A DNA stretch of 21,969 nt from Bacillota bacterium (GTDB taxonomy: Bacteria > Bacillota > Clostridia > Acetivibrionales > JAFADI01): positions 1 through 21,969 of the forward strand of contig JAFADI010000085.1 of NCBI GenBank assembly GCA_023424965.1, read 5' to 3'. The notes below the pieces were generated by a model. That model was not told the DNA's origin. It did not search any database and worked only from the letters and a program-made list of their open reading frames with translations. The translations under genes were made by a program, and so were the position numbers. Every line of letters starts with the position of its first letter. Positions within the stretch are counted from its first letter, which is position 1. Positions 8,176 to 16,238 of this stretch are shown in pieces.

Positions 8176-8744
8176 GGTTTTTCCTCTCTTTCCATTTCAT
8201 TTCTCAATTTCTTCATTGTGCGGTAGAGTATTATCCCTACATTGCCTTCGGTCATATCTGAAATTTCTGCAATCTCTTTATTTTTCAGGTTTCCGCCGAA
8301 CTTCAGCGCCAGCATGTTTTTCTCCCTTGGCTCCAGCGTGTTTATGGCTTTCAAAAGGCTGTCGCTGGTTTCGCCCTTGATTACGATACCTTCCGGGTCT
8401 TTTTTTCTCGAAACCAGTTCCCGGACCCTGTCCAGGGAAAAAAACCGGTGCTTCTTCTGGCTTCTGAAATGGTCATTTACTGCATTTCTGGCGATGGCGA
8501 ACAGCCATACTTCAAAAGGCGATTTGTCCGGGACATAGGTGCCTATTTTGAGCATTGTCTTTTCAAAAACCTGGCTTGTCAGGTCTTCCGCCGTATGATG
8601 GCAGTAGACCCGGTAATATATATAGTTAAAAATCCTTTTATAATAGGTTTCAAAAATATAGGCAAATTCCTTTTCATCCTGTATGTTTTCCCTCTGTTTA
8701 TTTACAGCGGAGGAATCAAGCAACGCCTGTTGCTGCATATCCAT
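8172..8744 (-). CDS. ECF-type RNA polymerase sigma-70 factor
   Basis: Cytoplasmic sigma factor of 190 residues, the usual ECF size. Region 2 spans about 30-96, with AEDLTSQVF at 52-60 and FEVWLFAIARNAVNDHFR binding the -10 element and core polymerase. A linker follows, then region 4 at about 128-182, with LEPREKNMLALKFGGNLKNKEIAE and the helix-turn-helix TEGNVGIILYRTMKKLR for -35 recognition. The ATG follows AAAGGAGG by 5 bases, a very strong ribosome binding site. It is coupled to the anti-sigma gene downstream. Its target promoters cannot be deduced; nothing shows that it controls the flanking sugar genes. Confidence 0.92.
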   Translation of the reverse strand: MDMQQQALLDSSAVNKQRENIQDEKEFAYIFETYYKRIFNYIYYRVYCHHTAEDLTSQVFEKTMLKIGTYVPDKSPFEVWLFAIARNAVNDHFRSQKKHRFFSLDRVRELVSRKKDPEGIVIKGETSDSLLKAINTLEPREKNMLALKFGGNLKNKEIAEISDMTEGNVGIILYRTMKKLRNEMEREEKP

Positions 8745-8770
8745 GTAATCCTCCTTTCCTCGTTTTTTTT

Positions 8771-8814
8771 TACTTAGCTAAGTACTTTCATATGTTAATA
8801 CGCAAAACTTTCAA
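8771..8814 (-). promoter_or_regulatory. Promoter and palindromic operator of the sigma/anti-sigma operon
   Basis: On the minus strand: -35 TTGAAA (8814-8809), a 16-base spacer, -10 TATGAA (8792-8787), two bases, then the perfect 14-bp palindrome TACTTAGCTAAGTA (8784-8771). The palindrome sits where transcription should start, then a run of A residues leads to the ribosome binding site. The layout mirrors the two transport promoters but the palindrome differs, suggesting another regulator. The 212-base gap 8745-8956 holds no gene, and I found no convincing promoter for the divergent plus-strand gene in it. Confidence 0.5.
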
Positions 8815-8956
8815 TTTGATTACAAACCCTGGCCGTTTTTTATTCCGGCATATCCTTTATTTTATCAGGTTATTGCCTCTCTGGCTTTACTTCCGGGGAA
8901 TTCATTGATAGTATGGAGATGGAATTACACAGCTTGATCAATAGCGAGGTGATGTC

Positions 8957-10078
8957 ATGGAGACTTTCTCACAAATCAGTTTAATCGATTTACCCCTGGA
9001 CTCAAAAGTACATTTGTCCGGAAAAAGCTTTGTGTCAAAACAGCTTTTCACCGACGCCTGTGGCTCTCCCATGACGGTCCTGACCCTGTGCAACGGCCTG
9101 CTGACCTATACGGTACTGCCGGAGAGAGGACTGGATATCGGTGATATTTTTCTGGGAGATGAAAGGTTCAGCTGGGAGAGAGACATGAAATACCTGCTGC
9201 ATCCCGGCAATGTGGATTTATCCGCCGGCAGCGGAGCCGGCTGGATTAACGGCTTTTATCCGGCAGTGGCCTCCATCGGCCCCGAATTGTTCGGCACACC
9301 GGGAGAGGGTTATACGCTGCACGGCACCGGCTCCTATTCTCCCGCCGATACGGGGTCTGTGAAGATATGCTTTGATGACAGGGAAATTACGGTGGAGGGC
9401 ATTGTTCCCATCAAGGGCTACGGCCCTCAGCCCCGGTTTGAAAAGAAGGTATCCCTCAAATGCAGGTACTCTTCTCCCGTACTTTTAAGAGAAGAGCTGA
9501 CCCGGAATTTGTCTCAAGAACCTGTGGTGCTGGATGACGGTCTTCATATACAATTGTGCGGAAATTACCTGGATGAGGGGGGAAGGTATGTCCTGCCCGC
9601 CAAAACTGCCGGTATGCTGCTGCGGGACTCCGCTCCTCCGGAAAGGGACCCCCTCCATGTGTACGGAATAAATGAAGGAAGCCAGCCGATACGCTGCTAC
9701 CAGTATGTTCCCCAGCCGGTTCCCGGCCTGGAATCCATCGGGGAGATAAGCCCATACCTGCCTGTCCTTCAAAATCCCCTGGGTATAACAGCGGAAATGC
9801 TCATCAACGAAAAGGAAGATGCCGGTGCCTATGTCATAAGGCCCCTGGACTGCTTTCCAAGATCCCTGATCGCCAAAGAGGTGTCCGGCAGCCGGATGTT
9901 TGCCCTGGAACCCTGCAGGACCAGGCCCAACCGCATGTCCCAGAAAATAACCGACGGAGAGGCTTTCTTTCTGGCCCCTCAGGCCCGGTCCACCACAAGG
10001 TGCCTCCTTGGCGTCTCCCGGTGCCGGGAAACGGTGCTGTCACTGGAAAGACTCATCACATCCGTTTCCATCCCATAA
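8957..10078 (+). CDS. DUF4432 family protein, aldose 1-epimerase-like
   Basis: Cytoplasmic protein of 373 residues and the only plus-strand gene here. It shows the galactose mutarotase-like fold patterns of DUF4432: LPERGLDIG at 54-62, LHGTGSYSPA at 121-130, a central HIQLCGNYLDEGGRYVLP block and a C-terminal ALEPCRTRPN segment. No signal peptide is present. Family members bind sugars or sugar acids and are often encoded beside carbohydrate operons; a mutarotase or isomerase role is inferred and the substrate is unknown. GAGGTG precedes the ATG. An operator-like sequence (12 of 14 matches to TTTAATCGATTAAA) overlaps codons 8-13 at 8980-8993. The gene converges on the SBP gene at 10096 with only 17 bases between them. 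Confidence 0.85.
   Translation: METFSQISLIDLPLDSKVHLSGKSFVSKQLFTDACGSPMTVLTLCNGLLTYTVLPERGLDIGDIFLGDERFSWERDMKYLLHPGNVDLSAGSGAGWINGFYPAVASIGPELFGTPGEGYTLHGTGSYSPADTGSVKICFDDREITVEGIVPIKGYGPQPRFEKKVSLKCRYSSPVLLREELTRNLSQEPVVLDDGLHIQLCGNYLDEGGRYVLPAKTAGMLLRDSAPPERDPLHVYGINEGSQPIRCYQYVPQPVPGLESIGEISPYLPVLQNPLGITAEMLINEKEDAGAYVIRPLDCFPRSLIAKEVSGSRMFALEPCRTRPNRMSQKITDGEAFFLAPQARSTTRCLLGVSRCRETVLSLERLITSVSIP
8980..8993 (+). promoter_or_regulatory. Degenerate operator-like site in the 5' end of the DUF4432 gene
   Basis: TTTAATCGATTTAC matches 12 of 14 positions of the palindrome found at both transport promoters. It lies 23 bases inside the coding region, where a bound repressor could act as a roadblock. 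It could equally be a coincidence of the Ser-Leu-Ile-Asp-Leu codons. Confidence 0.3.
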
Positions 10079-10095
10079 CCCATGGGAGTTCAATC

Positions 10096-11454
10096 TCAGT
10101 TTTTCACCTTTTTCCGGAGCTCTGCGGCCAGCGTCTTCAATGCCTCTTCCGGTGTCTGGCTCTGCTCCTTCAGGGCTTTAAACAGAGCAACCCTGGCCAC
10201 ACCGGTGGCCGCATCGGTATAAAGCTCCCCCACATTCACCCGGTTGATTTCGTCCATCACCGTTTTAACGGTCTGAAATATGTCCTTGCCGAAGTACCGG
10301 GTGTATTTATTGTCGGCGGAAAGGGCGGGATCGCCGTATGCCACCTTGAAGACGGGGTCAAAGCCGAGGATGGTCCATGCCTTGAGGGCTCCCTTCTCCG
10401 TCAGCTTTGATTCGGCCAGAAAATCCATGGCCAGCTTCCGGTCGATGCACTGGTTGGTGATGGAGGTACCCGTTCCTCCCATGCCTGCAGACCTGAAGCC
10501 GCCTTCCTTCCACGCGGGCATGGGCCGGATGACCATCTTGCCTTTCAGTCCCGGCATATAGTCGGTAAACCTTCCCATATACCACAGCGGCATGATGACG
10601 GAGGCCGCGCCGCCCCGGTTCATAAAATCGTAGTATTCCTCCTTGTTGTGCTCTCCTCCCGGGGCCACCACTGCGATTTTATCCCTGTAAAGCATATCCT
10701 TCAGGAATTGCAGGGTGCGGATGTTGATTTCGTTGTCCAGCTGCACGCTGCCGTCGCTGTTGAGGTAATCCGAGCTCTGCTGGCTTATCAGCGGATGAAA
10801 GCTCCACATGTTCTCCACTTCAATGGTTGTCATGGGCTTTCCCGTTTTTTCAACCACCTTCTTGCCCGCCGCAACATAATCCGACCACAGCTTTATCCCA
10901 TCGGCGTCAACCCCGGCCCTGTCAAGAATTTCCCTGTTGTAGAACGCCACGGTGGAGCCCAGATGGTACTCCACGCCATAGTAATTTCCGTCCTTTGCAT
11001 AGTTTTCAAACCTGCTCATGATGAGCTTGTCTTTTATCGGCAGAATGATGTTGTTCAGGGATACCAGGGAAATGTTCCCTTTCAAAAAGGCCCAGTACCT
11101 GGTAAGTTCTATATCCACCAGGTCAGGTGCACCTGTTCCCGATTGGAGTGCGATCTGCAGCTTGTTGTGCATGACATCATAGGGGTAGAAATCACTTTTC
11201 AACACAATCTGCCTGTCCGGATGGGCCTCATTCCACGACAGGGCTGCATCCTCCCAGAACTGCTTGTGCAGCTCCACAAAGGTCCAGAAGGTGAGTGTGG
11301 AAGCCTTGCCGGAGTGGGCATATTTCACCTGGGCCTCCTGCTTCTGCCCGCTTCCCGCCTCCTCCCCCAGCTCCTGCCGGGGGCCACCGCAGCCCGTCAT
11401 AAGAAGGGCAAAAGCCAGGCCTGCTGCCAATATCTTTGCCAAAACTTTTTTCAT
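10096..11454 (-). CDS. Second sugar-binding lipoprotein, SBP family 1, last gene of module B
   Basis: Lipid-anchored SBP of 452 residues. The signal peptide is MKKVLAKILAAGLAF followed by lipobox LMTGC, with lipidation at C22. The mature part has family 1 features: TLTFWTFVELHKQFW at the N-terminus, AFYNREILDRAGVDADG, and a C-terminal helical lobe. It starts 10 bases after the regulator stop codon, so it is co-transcribed with the two-component genes rather than placed at the head of the transport operon. Its ribosome binding site is weak (GGGA). It may be an alternative SBP for the module B permeases, or a sensing SBP that presents its ligand to the kinase, as known for XylFII-LytS type three-component systems. 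No terminator is visible after it. Confidence 0.93.
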   Translation of the reverse strand: MKKVLAKILAAGLAFALLMTGCGGPRQELGEEAGSGQKQEAQVKYAHSGKASTLTFWTFVELHKQFWEDAALSWNEAHPDRQIVLKSDFYPYDVMHNKLQIALQSGTGAPDLVDIELTRYWAFLKGNISLVSLNNIILPIKDKLIMSRFENYAKDGNYYGVEYHLGSTVAFYNREILDRAGVDADGIKLWSDYVAAGKKVVEKTGKPMTTIEVENMWSFHPLISQQSSDYLNSDGSVQLDNEINIRTLQFLKDMLYRDKIAVVAPGGEHNKEEYYDFMNRGGAASVIMPLWYMGRFTDYMPGLKGKMVIRPMPAWKEGGFRSAGMGGTGTSITNQCIDRKLAMDFLAESKLTEKGALKAWTILGFDPVFKVAYGDPALSADNKYTRYFGKDIFQTVKTVMDEINRVNVGELYTDAATGVARVALFKALKEQSQTPEEALKTLAAELRKKVKN

Positions 11455-11464
11455 CTTTATCCCA

Positions 11465-13105
11465 CTAGCCCCCCTTCTTCAGGCTTTCCTCATATTCCAT
11501 GGGTGTCATTCCCACGTACTCCTTGAATACCTTGAAGAAATAGTTGTAGTTGTTGAACCCCAGTTCCCCCACCATATCCTTGATGCGGGCATCCCCGTTT
11601 CCGATCAGTATTTTTGCCTTTTCAATCCGGAAGGTGTTCAGGTATTCTACGAACCCTTTGCCGGTATTCTCCTTAAAAACATGGCTCAGGTAGGAATTGT
11701 TGGCCCCCGCATACCCGGCGGCATCATTGAGGGAGATATTGTCCTGGTAATGGCGGTGGATGAACTCGATGGCTTTTTTGGTGATTTCCGAGCAGCCGGA
11801 CCCGGAAGTCCTGTTCTTCATCTCATCCGCCAGTCCGTCAAAAATGTTCAAGACCCACCGGCTTATATCGGCCACGGTGTCATATTTTTGCAGCATACTG
11901 TAAGGTGCGCCTTTGCCCGGGAAAAATCCCGAAAGATCGATTCCTGATTCCCGTGCCGCCTTGCCGGCGATGTTGATCAGCTCGGCGGTAATCATCTGTA
12001 CCGAGGGGTGGCTGGCCTTGTTCTTCTGCATCCTGTCAAAAATACTTTTAATAAAGCTGTTCAATTCCTGTTTTTCCAGGGATTTCACCAGCAGCCTTAT
12101 CTTTTTCTCATCCTTGAAGTCCAGGGTGAAGTAATTCTCTTCCGCCTTTTCCACATTGCTCCCGCTGAAAATCCTGTCTTTGCCCTGATAGAACTTATCC
12201 TTTAAAATCGCTTTCGCCTCCGCATAATAGGAGCTTATGTCAAGAACATTGAAGCAGACCTTGCTTACACCGAAGCTGGCGGTGATGTTCAGATACCTTT
12301 TCAGGCTGGTTTTGATCCTGTCGATGTCCGAAATGATCCTGTTATATACGTACATGCTGCTGTAGGCATTGCCGAAAGAGAAAACAACGACAAAATTGCC
12401 CTTGTCCACATGTTCCATCAGGGCTTTTCCGCCTTCGTCCAGGATGCTCCGGGAGATATCGGCAAAGGTATTTATGAGCTTGTTCCGCTCTTTTACCGGA
12501 TAATTGTCTTCAATAAAGGAATAGTCGTCAATCTCTACGGCGGCCACCACAAGGTTTTTCAAATCCATGCCGATGTTCAGGTAGCCCAGTTCCCTTTCAA
12601 TTTTCTTTGTTTCCGTAAATTCGCCCATGATCAGGCTTTTGACAAATTCCCGCCGCAGAATGCCCCTGGCGGAGTCAAGCTTCTCCCGGGCCTGCTGCCT
12701 CTCATCCAGTTCCTTCATTCCCTCCAGGATGCTCTGACGGGTCACCTCCAGTACGTCCGCCAGCAGCTTCGGGTCCAGCTTGTGCTTCAGGATGTAGTCC
12801 ACAGCACCCTTCTTCATGCTTTGCCTCACATAATCAAAGTCATCATACCCGCTCAATGCGATAATTTTTATCCGGGGCTGTTTCTCCCCCAGATATCCGA
12901 TGAGTGCCACCCCATCCATGACGGGCATGCTCATGTCGGTAATCACAATGTCCGGGGTGTTCTTTTCAATGATCTGGACTGCATTGGCTCCGTTCACCGC
13001 TTCCCCGCAAATTACAAAGCCCTGCCGCTCCCAATCCAGCATGGTTTTCAGGCTTGTGCGCATCGCCATGTCGTCATCCACAATCAAAACCTTCAAGGGC
13101 CCCAT
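11465..13105 (-). CDS. YesN-type response regulator, REC + AraC HTH (module B)
   Basis: Cytoplasmic response regulator of 546 residues. The receiver domain at about 4-123 has the acidic triplet VDDD, phospho-acceptor D57 in VITDMSMP and K107 in YILKHKLD. A long middle domain of about 300 residues follows. The AraC-type DNA-binding domain at about 442-543 has both helix-turn-helix units (SLNDAAGYAGANNSYLSHVF and IKDMVGELGFNNYNYFFKVF). It is a paralogue of the module A regulator. The ATG at 13105 is chosen because GGGGAGGG lies 6 bases before it; it starts 2 bases after the kinase stop codon. A TTG two codons upstream is possible but unlikely. It should be phosphorylated by the upstream kinase and activate sugar-transport promoters. 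Confidence 0.95.
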   Translation of the reverse strand: MGPLKVLIVDDDMAMRTSLKTMLDWERQGFVICGEAVNGANAVQIIEKNTPDIVITDMSMPVMDGVALIGYLGEKQPRIKIIALSGYDDFDYVRQSMKKGAVDYILKHKLDPKLLADVLEVTRQSILEGMKELDERQQAREKLDSARGILRREFVKSLIMGEFTETKKIERELGYLNIGMDLKNLVVAAVEIDDYSFIEDNYPVKERNKLINTFADISRSILDEGGKALMEHVDKGNFVVVFSFGNAYSSMYVYNRIISDIDRIKTSLKRYLNITASFGVSKVCFNVLDISSYYAEAKAILKDKFYQGKDRIFSGSNVEKAEENYFTLDFKDEKKIRLLVKSLEKQELNSFIKSIFDRMQKNKASHPSVQMITAELINIAGKAARESGIDLSGFFPGKGAPYSMLQKYDTVADISRWVLNIFDGLADEMKNRTSGSGCSEITKKAIEFIHRHYQDNISLNDAAGYAGANNSYLSHVFKENTGKGFVEYLNTFRIEKAKILIGNGDARIKDMVGELGFNNYNYFFKVFKEYVGMTPMEYEESLKKGG

Positions 13106-13107
13106 CT

Positions 13108-15012
13108 TCAACCCTCCCCTTTCATTGCCGGCAGCATAATCTCTATCGTTGTAAACAGGTATGGCACACTCTCAATGTGGATACCGTAGGGCTCTCCAAA
13201 AAAGAGCTTTATCCGCTCTTCCACATTGGACACGCCAATCCCGCTGAAGCTTGATTTGCTGGGCCGGCTGTCCTCCGACAATATCTTCTGCAATACCTCT
13301 GCCGGAATGCCCACACCGTTGTCTGTAATCCTGATCATCAGGTAGCCGTCGGTGATAACGGCCTTCACTACGATCAGGCCCCTTCCCTCCATGGGTTCGA
13401 TTCCATGGATGATGGAGTTTTCCACCAGGGGTTGGAGCAGGAACTTGAGAATTTTCGAGTCCAGCGCCTCTTCCTGAATCTCGAAGCGCACCTGGAATTT
13501 ATCGCTGTATCTGAATTCCTGGATGGCAATATAATTTCTAAGGTACTCGATTTCCTCACCCAGGCGGATGAGCTCATGGCCCTTCCCGATGCTGGCATGC
13601 AGCAGGTCAATCAAGGCCGTCAGAAGTTTTTCTATATTTGCCGCATTCTGAACACCGGCAAGCCATTTTGCCGTATTGAGGGTGTTGGACAGGAAGTGGG
13701 GGTTGATCTGGGCCTGCAGCGCCTTCAGTTCCGCCGCTCTCTTTTGCTTTTCCTTGCTTTTTATATTCTCCAGCAGTTCCCGGATATCGTAGAGCATGCT
13801 GTTGTAATTGCTGGTTACCTCCGCGATTTCATCCCTGCTGACATCGGTAACGTTCACGGACAGGCGTCCTTTTTTCGCCTCGTTCATCGACCGGATGAGC
13901 CTCTTTAATGGCAGCGAGATGCTCTTTGAGATAAACAGGGAAAGCAGGACTGCCAGGAAGAAACAGATGATCCCCACGGCAAAGGTGTAGGTGCCGATGT
14001 TTTCCGATTCCTTGTTCAGGTAGGTAAAGGGGATTACGCTCACAACAAACCAATCAGTATTCTCAATGGGTGAAAAGGCAATGAGGGAAGCTTCCCTGTC
14101 CCCGGCAAACCGGACCACCCGGGTGCCGCTTTTCACACTGCCTCTGATATGCTGTGAAATATCTCCCTTTTGATATTTCCGGGTGATCTCCATTTGGGGA
14201 TCTCTCCCGGAGATTACGTAGCCCTGGGAGTCCATGATGAAAATATCGGCGCCCCTGCCGATGTCTATGTCCCTGTAAATATCGGAAATATACTTCTCAT
14301 TGGTCCGTATCACGATATAGCCAATCTGTGTTCCGCTGGACTGGTAGCCCGTCTGGTTGGCGACGGACAGATCCTTTATGCTCCGGCAGATCAGTATGCC
14401 GTACCGCCTGTCTCCAGCGGTCTCCGCCCTGTTCACCAGGTGCACTTCATTGTCCTTGCTCACCACCGCCCACACCGGAGCCCCTTTTTTCTCCTTTGCC
14501 TGCCTCAGGAGCCCGTCAAGGTACAGGGGCTCAAGGACAAAGTTAAACATGCTGTTGTCCCCATAGGCGATAATCCTGCGGCTGTCATTGGTATACAGCA
14601 GAACATCGGATACGTAGTGGAGAAAGGAGAACTTTTTAACCACGCTCTCCTGGAGGATGAGGGAGGCATTGTGCCTGTCAAATTCACTCATGTCCTTATA
14701 ACCGTTCAGGGTCCCCTGGACAATGTCGGAGATGGCGATATCCACACTGTCATACTCAAGCCTGGCAAGCTCCCGCTGTATGTTTTTGCTTACCTGGTCC
14801 ACAATCTGCACCGAATAGGTGCTTATTTTGGCCTTCATGGCATTGCTGGACCTGGAGTAGGAGAAAATCCCCGTGACCAGCAGGGGGATGAGGGACAAAA
14901 TAAAAAAGGAACCCATGAGCCTTGTCTGAATGCGGATATTTCGGATGGCAGACAACAGGCAGACAATTCCAGCTCCGGCTTTTCCCAGCATAGTGAACAA
15001 TCTTTTTTTCAT
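13108..15012 (-). CDS. YesM/LytS-type sensor histidine kinase (module B)
   Basis: Membrane sensor kinase of 634 residues. Transmembrane helices lie at about 32-52 and 341-362 around an extracellular sensor of about 290 residues. HAMP is at about 364-416. H439 is the phospho-acceptor in QINPHFLSNTLN. The ATPase domain shows the N-box QPLVENSIIHG at about 527-537 and the G1 box DNGVGI at about 564-569. The start at 15012 (MKKRLF) is chosen for the AAGGA 4 bases upstream and because it matches the length of the module A kinase. An ATG at 15090 would add 26 polar residues but has no ribosome binding site; a GTG at 15042 is also possible. Next in the operon are the regulator and an extra SBP, both closely spaced. 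Confidence 0.93.
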   Translation of the reverse strand: MKKRLFTMLGKAGAGIVCLLSAIRNIRIQTRLMGSFFILSLIPLLVTGIFSYSRSSNAMKAKISTYSVQIVDQVSKNIQRELARLEYDSVDIAISDIVQGTLNGYKDMSEFDRHNASLILQESVVKKFSFLHYVSDVLLYTNDSRRIIAYGDNSMFNFVLEPLYLDGLLRQAKEKKGAPVWAVVSKDNEVHLVNRAETAGDRRYGILICRSIKDLSVANQTGYQSSGTQIGYIVIRTNEKYISDIYRDIDIGRGADIFIMDSQGYVISGRDPQMEITRKYQKGDISQHIRGSVKSGTRVVRFAGDREASLIAFSPIENTDWFVVSVIPFTYLNKESENIGTYTFAVGIICFFLAVLLSLFISKSISLPLKRLIRSMNEAKKGRLSVNVTDVSRDEIAEVTSNYNSMLYDIRELLENIKSKEKQKRAAELKALQAQINPHFLSNTLNTAKWLAGVQNAANIEKLLTALIDLLHASIGKGHELIRLGEEIEYLRNYIAIQEFRYSDKFQVRFEIQEEALDSKILKFLLQPLVENSIIHGIEPMEGRGLIVVKAVITDGYLMIRITDNGVGIPAEVLQKILSEDSRPSKSSFSGIGVSNVEERIKLFFGEPYGIHIESVPYLFTTIEIMLPAMKGEG

Positions 15013-15238
15013 GCATTCCTTCGACTTATTTGAAAAAACCACGGTCTCCCTCTCCTGGCCCTTCCTCTGGACAAAATCGCCATTTTTCATTTAATCGTTT
15101 TAGTTACCTATACTATATTCACCACTCCTTTTAAAAATCCTCTATATTTCTCACAGATATTTCGACATTTCTACTATATCGTTTCTGCATAAAAGGCGCT
15201 AATTTAAAATGCGGCAAGTGAGCCAGGGATGGCGAACG

Positions 15239-15345
15239 CACGCGTTGTTTCAGGGATAGAAACACCGCGTGAAGAGCAGTTTAAACTAGCGTCTTTCCGC
15301 AGGAAACGATGGCAGAGGCCAATGCTCTTGCGCTTTGGCCTCTGC
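15239..15345 (-). other. Structured leader between module B permeases and kinase: two strong hairpins
   Basis: The gap from 15013 (or 15091) to 15384 has no gene. It holds hairpin 1, GCAGAGGCCAA (15312-15322) pairing with TTGGCCTCTGC (15335-15345), 11 bp perfect with a 12-base loop. Hairpin 2 pairs CACGCG-T-TGTTTC (15239-15251) with GAAACA-C-CGCGTG (15259-15271): 12 bp with one mismatch and a 7-base loop. Neither is followed by a U-run on the minus strand, so these are not classic intrinsic terminators. They could attenuate or stabilise the transcript between transport and sensing genes. AT-rich sequence at 15105-15180 may hold a promoter, but I could not fix one. Confidence 0.6.
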
Positions 15346-15384
15346 TTCTTCATCCCTTGCGTAAAAATTTGCCCGCCATCTCCG

Positions 15385-16224
15385 TCAGCCCTTCATACCC
15401 GAGGTCTTAATGCCTTCCGTCAGGTACTTCTGTGCAAAGACGTAGAGCACCATGGGGGGGATGATCATCATCATGGACATGGCCATCTGCACATTCCACA
15501 TGGAAATGAACAAATTCTTGAAGGCCGTCAGTGCACCTGTCGTCAAGGGCTTAAGCATATCCGAATCCAGGTAGATGAGGGGAATGAAAAGCTCATTCCA
15601 CCAGTACACCGAGGACAGCACTCCCACCGAAATAAATATGGGGCGGGACAGGGGCATGATCATCTTTACAAAGATATCCCACCGGTTGCAGCCGTCGATC
15701 AACGCGGACTCGTCGATGCTGGCCGGTATGGTTTTGTAGAACTGCCGGAAAAGAAATACATTGTAGGGGTATGCAAAAAATGCCGGAACAATTATAGGAA
15801 GGAAGCTGTTGAGCCACCCGAATTTGCTGAACAACATGTACTGGGGTACAATCAAGGCCGTACTGGGTACCATCATTGTAGCAAGAATCAATCCGAATAC
15901 GATTTTTTTGCCGGTAAAGTTCATACGCGCCAGGGGATAGGCCACGATGGAACTGGAAACAAGCGTGCCCAGGGTATTTCCCAGGATCAATATCAGGGTA
16001 TTTCTCAAATAATAAAGGATGTTGCTCTGGGGTCTGGTAAACACCTCCACATAATTTTCAAAGTGAAGCTCCTTCGGTATCAGCTCCGGAGGGTATGCAC
16101 TGATGGCAACGAGGGATTTCAAAGAACTGGATGCGATCCACAGCGTGGGAAAAAACATAATGCCTGCGATGGCAATCATGAACAAGTATTTTAAATAATC
16201 TTTCGGTTTCAGCTTTGCTTCCAT
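15385..16224 (-). CDS. ABC sugar transporter permease, MalG/CUT1 type (module B)
   Basis: Inner-membrane permease of 279 residues with about six helices, the first at about 13-35 (LFMIAIAGIMFFPTLWI). The EAA loop is near residues 170-195 (IPASIDESALIDGCNRWDIF, then MIMPL), where the canonical A is S in the first position. The C-terminus KYLTEGIKTSGMKG resembles other MalG-like proteins. It starts 14 bases after the MalF-type partner, with GGGAGG 8 bases before the ATG. Together they form the channel for a CUT1 importer fed by the upstream SBP and possibly by the second SBP at the end of the operon. Confidence 0.95.
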   Translation of the reverse strand: MEAKLKPKDYLKYLFMIAIAGIMFFPTLWIASSSLKSLVAISAYPPELIPKELHFENYVEVFTRPQSNILYYLRNTLILILGNTLGTLVSSSIVAYPLARMNFTGKKIVFGLILATMMVPSTALIVPQYMLFSKFGWLNSFLPIIVPAFFAYPYNVFLFRQFYKTIPASIDESALIDGCNRWDIFVKMIMPLSRPIFISVGVLSSVYWWNELFIPLIYLDSDMLKPLTTGALTAFKNLFISMWNVQMAMSMMMIIPPMVLYVFAQKYLTEGIKTSGMKG

Positions 16225-16238
16225 CTCACATTCCTCCC

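Noticed and set aside
14170..15033. Long plus-strand open frames opposite the kinase, permease, SBP and anti-sigma genes (for example 1986-2666, 7204-8226, 14170-15033, 15229-16194)
   Set aside because: They lie antisense to genes with clear domains, have no ribosome binding sites, and their translations are low-complexity in His, Gln or Leu with no recognisable family pattern.
15105..15140. A short leader peptide after AAAAGGAG upstream of the module B kinase (GTG AAT ATA GTA TAG)
   Set aside because: Only four codons, no regulatory codon run, and no conserved neighbourhood to support translation.
15312..15345. Calling the GCAGAGGCCAA hairpin an intrinsic terminator
   Set aside because: No U-run follows on the minus strand, and the plus strand has no gene ending there, so it is reported as structure rather than a terminator.
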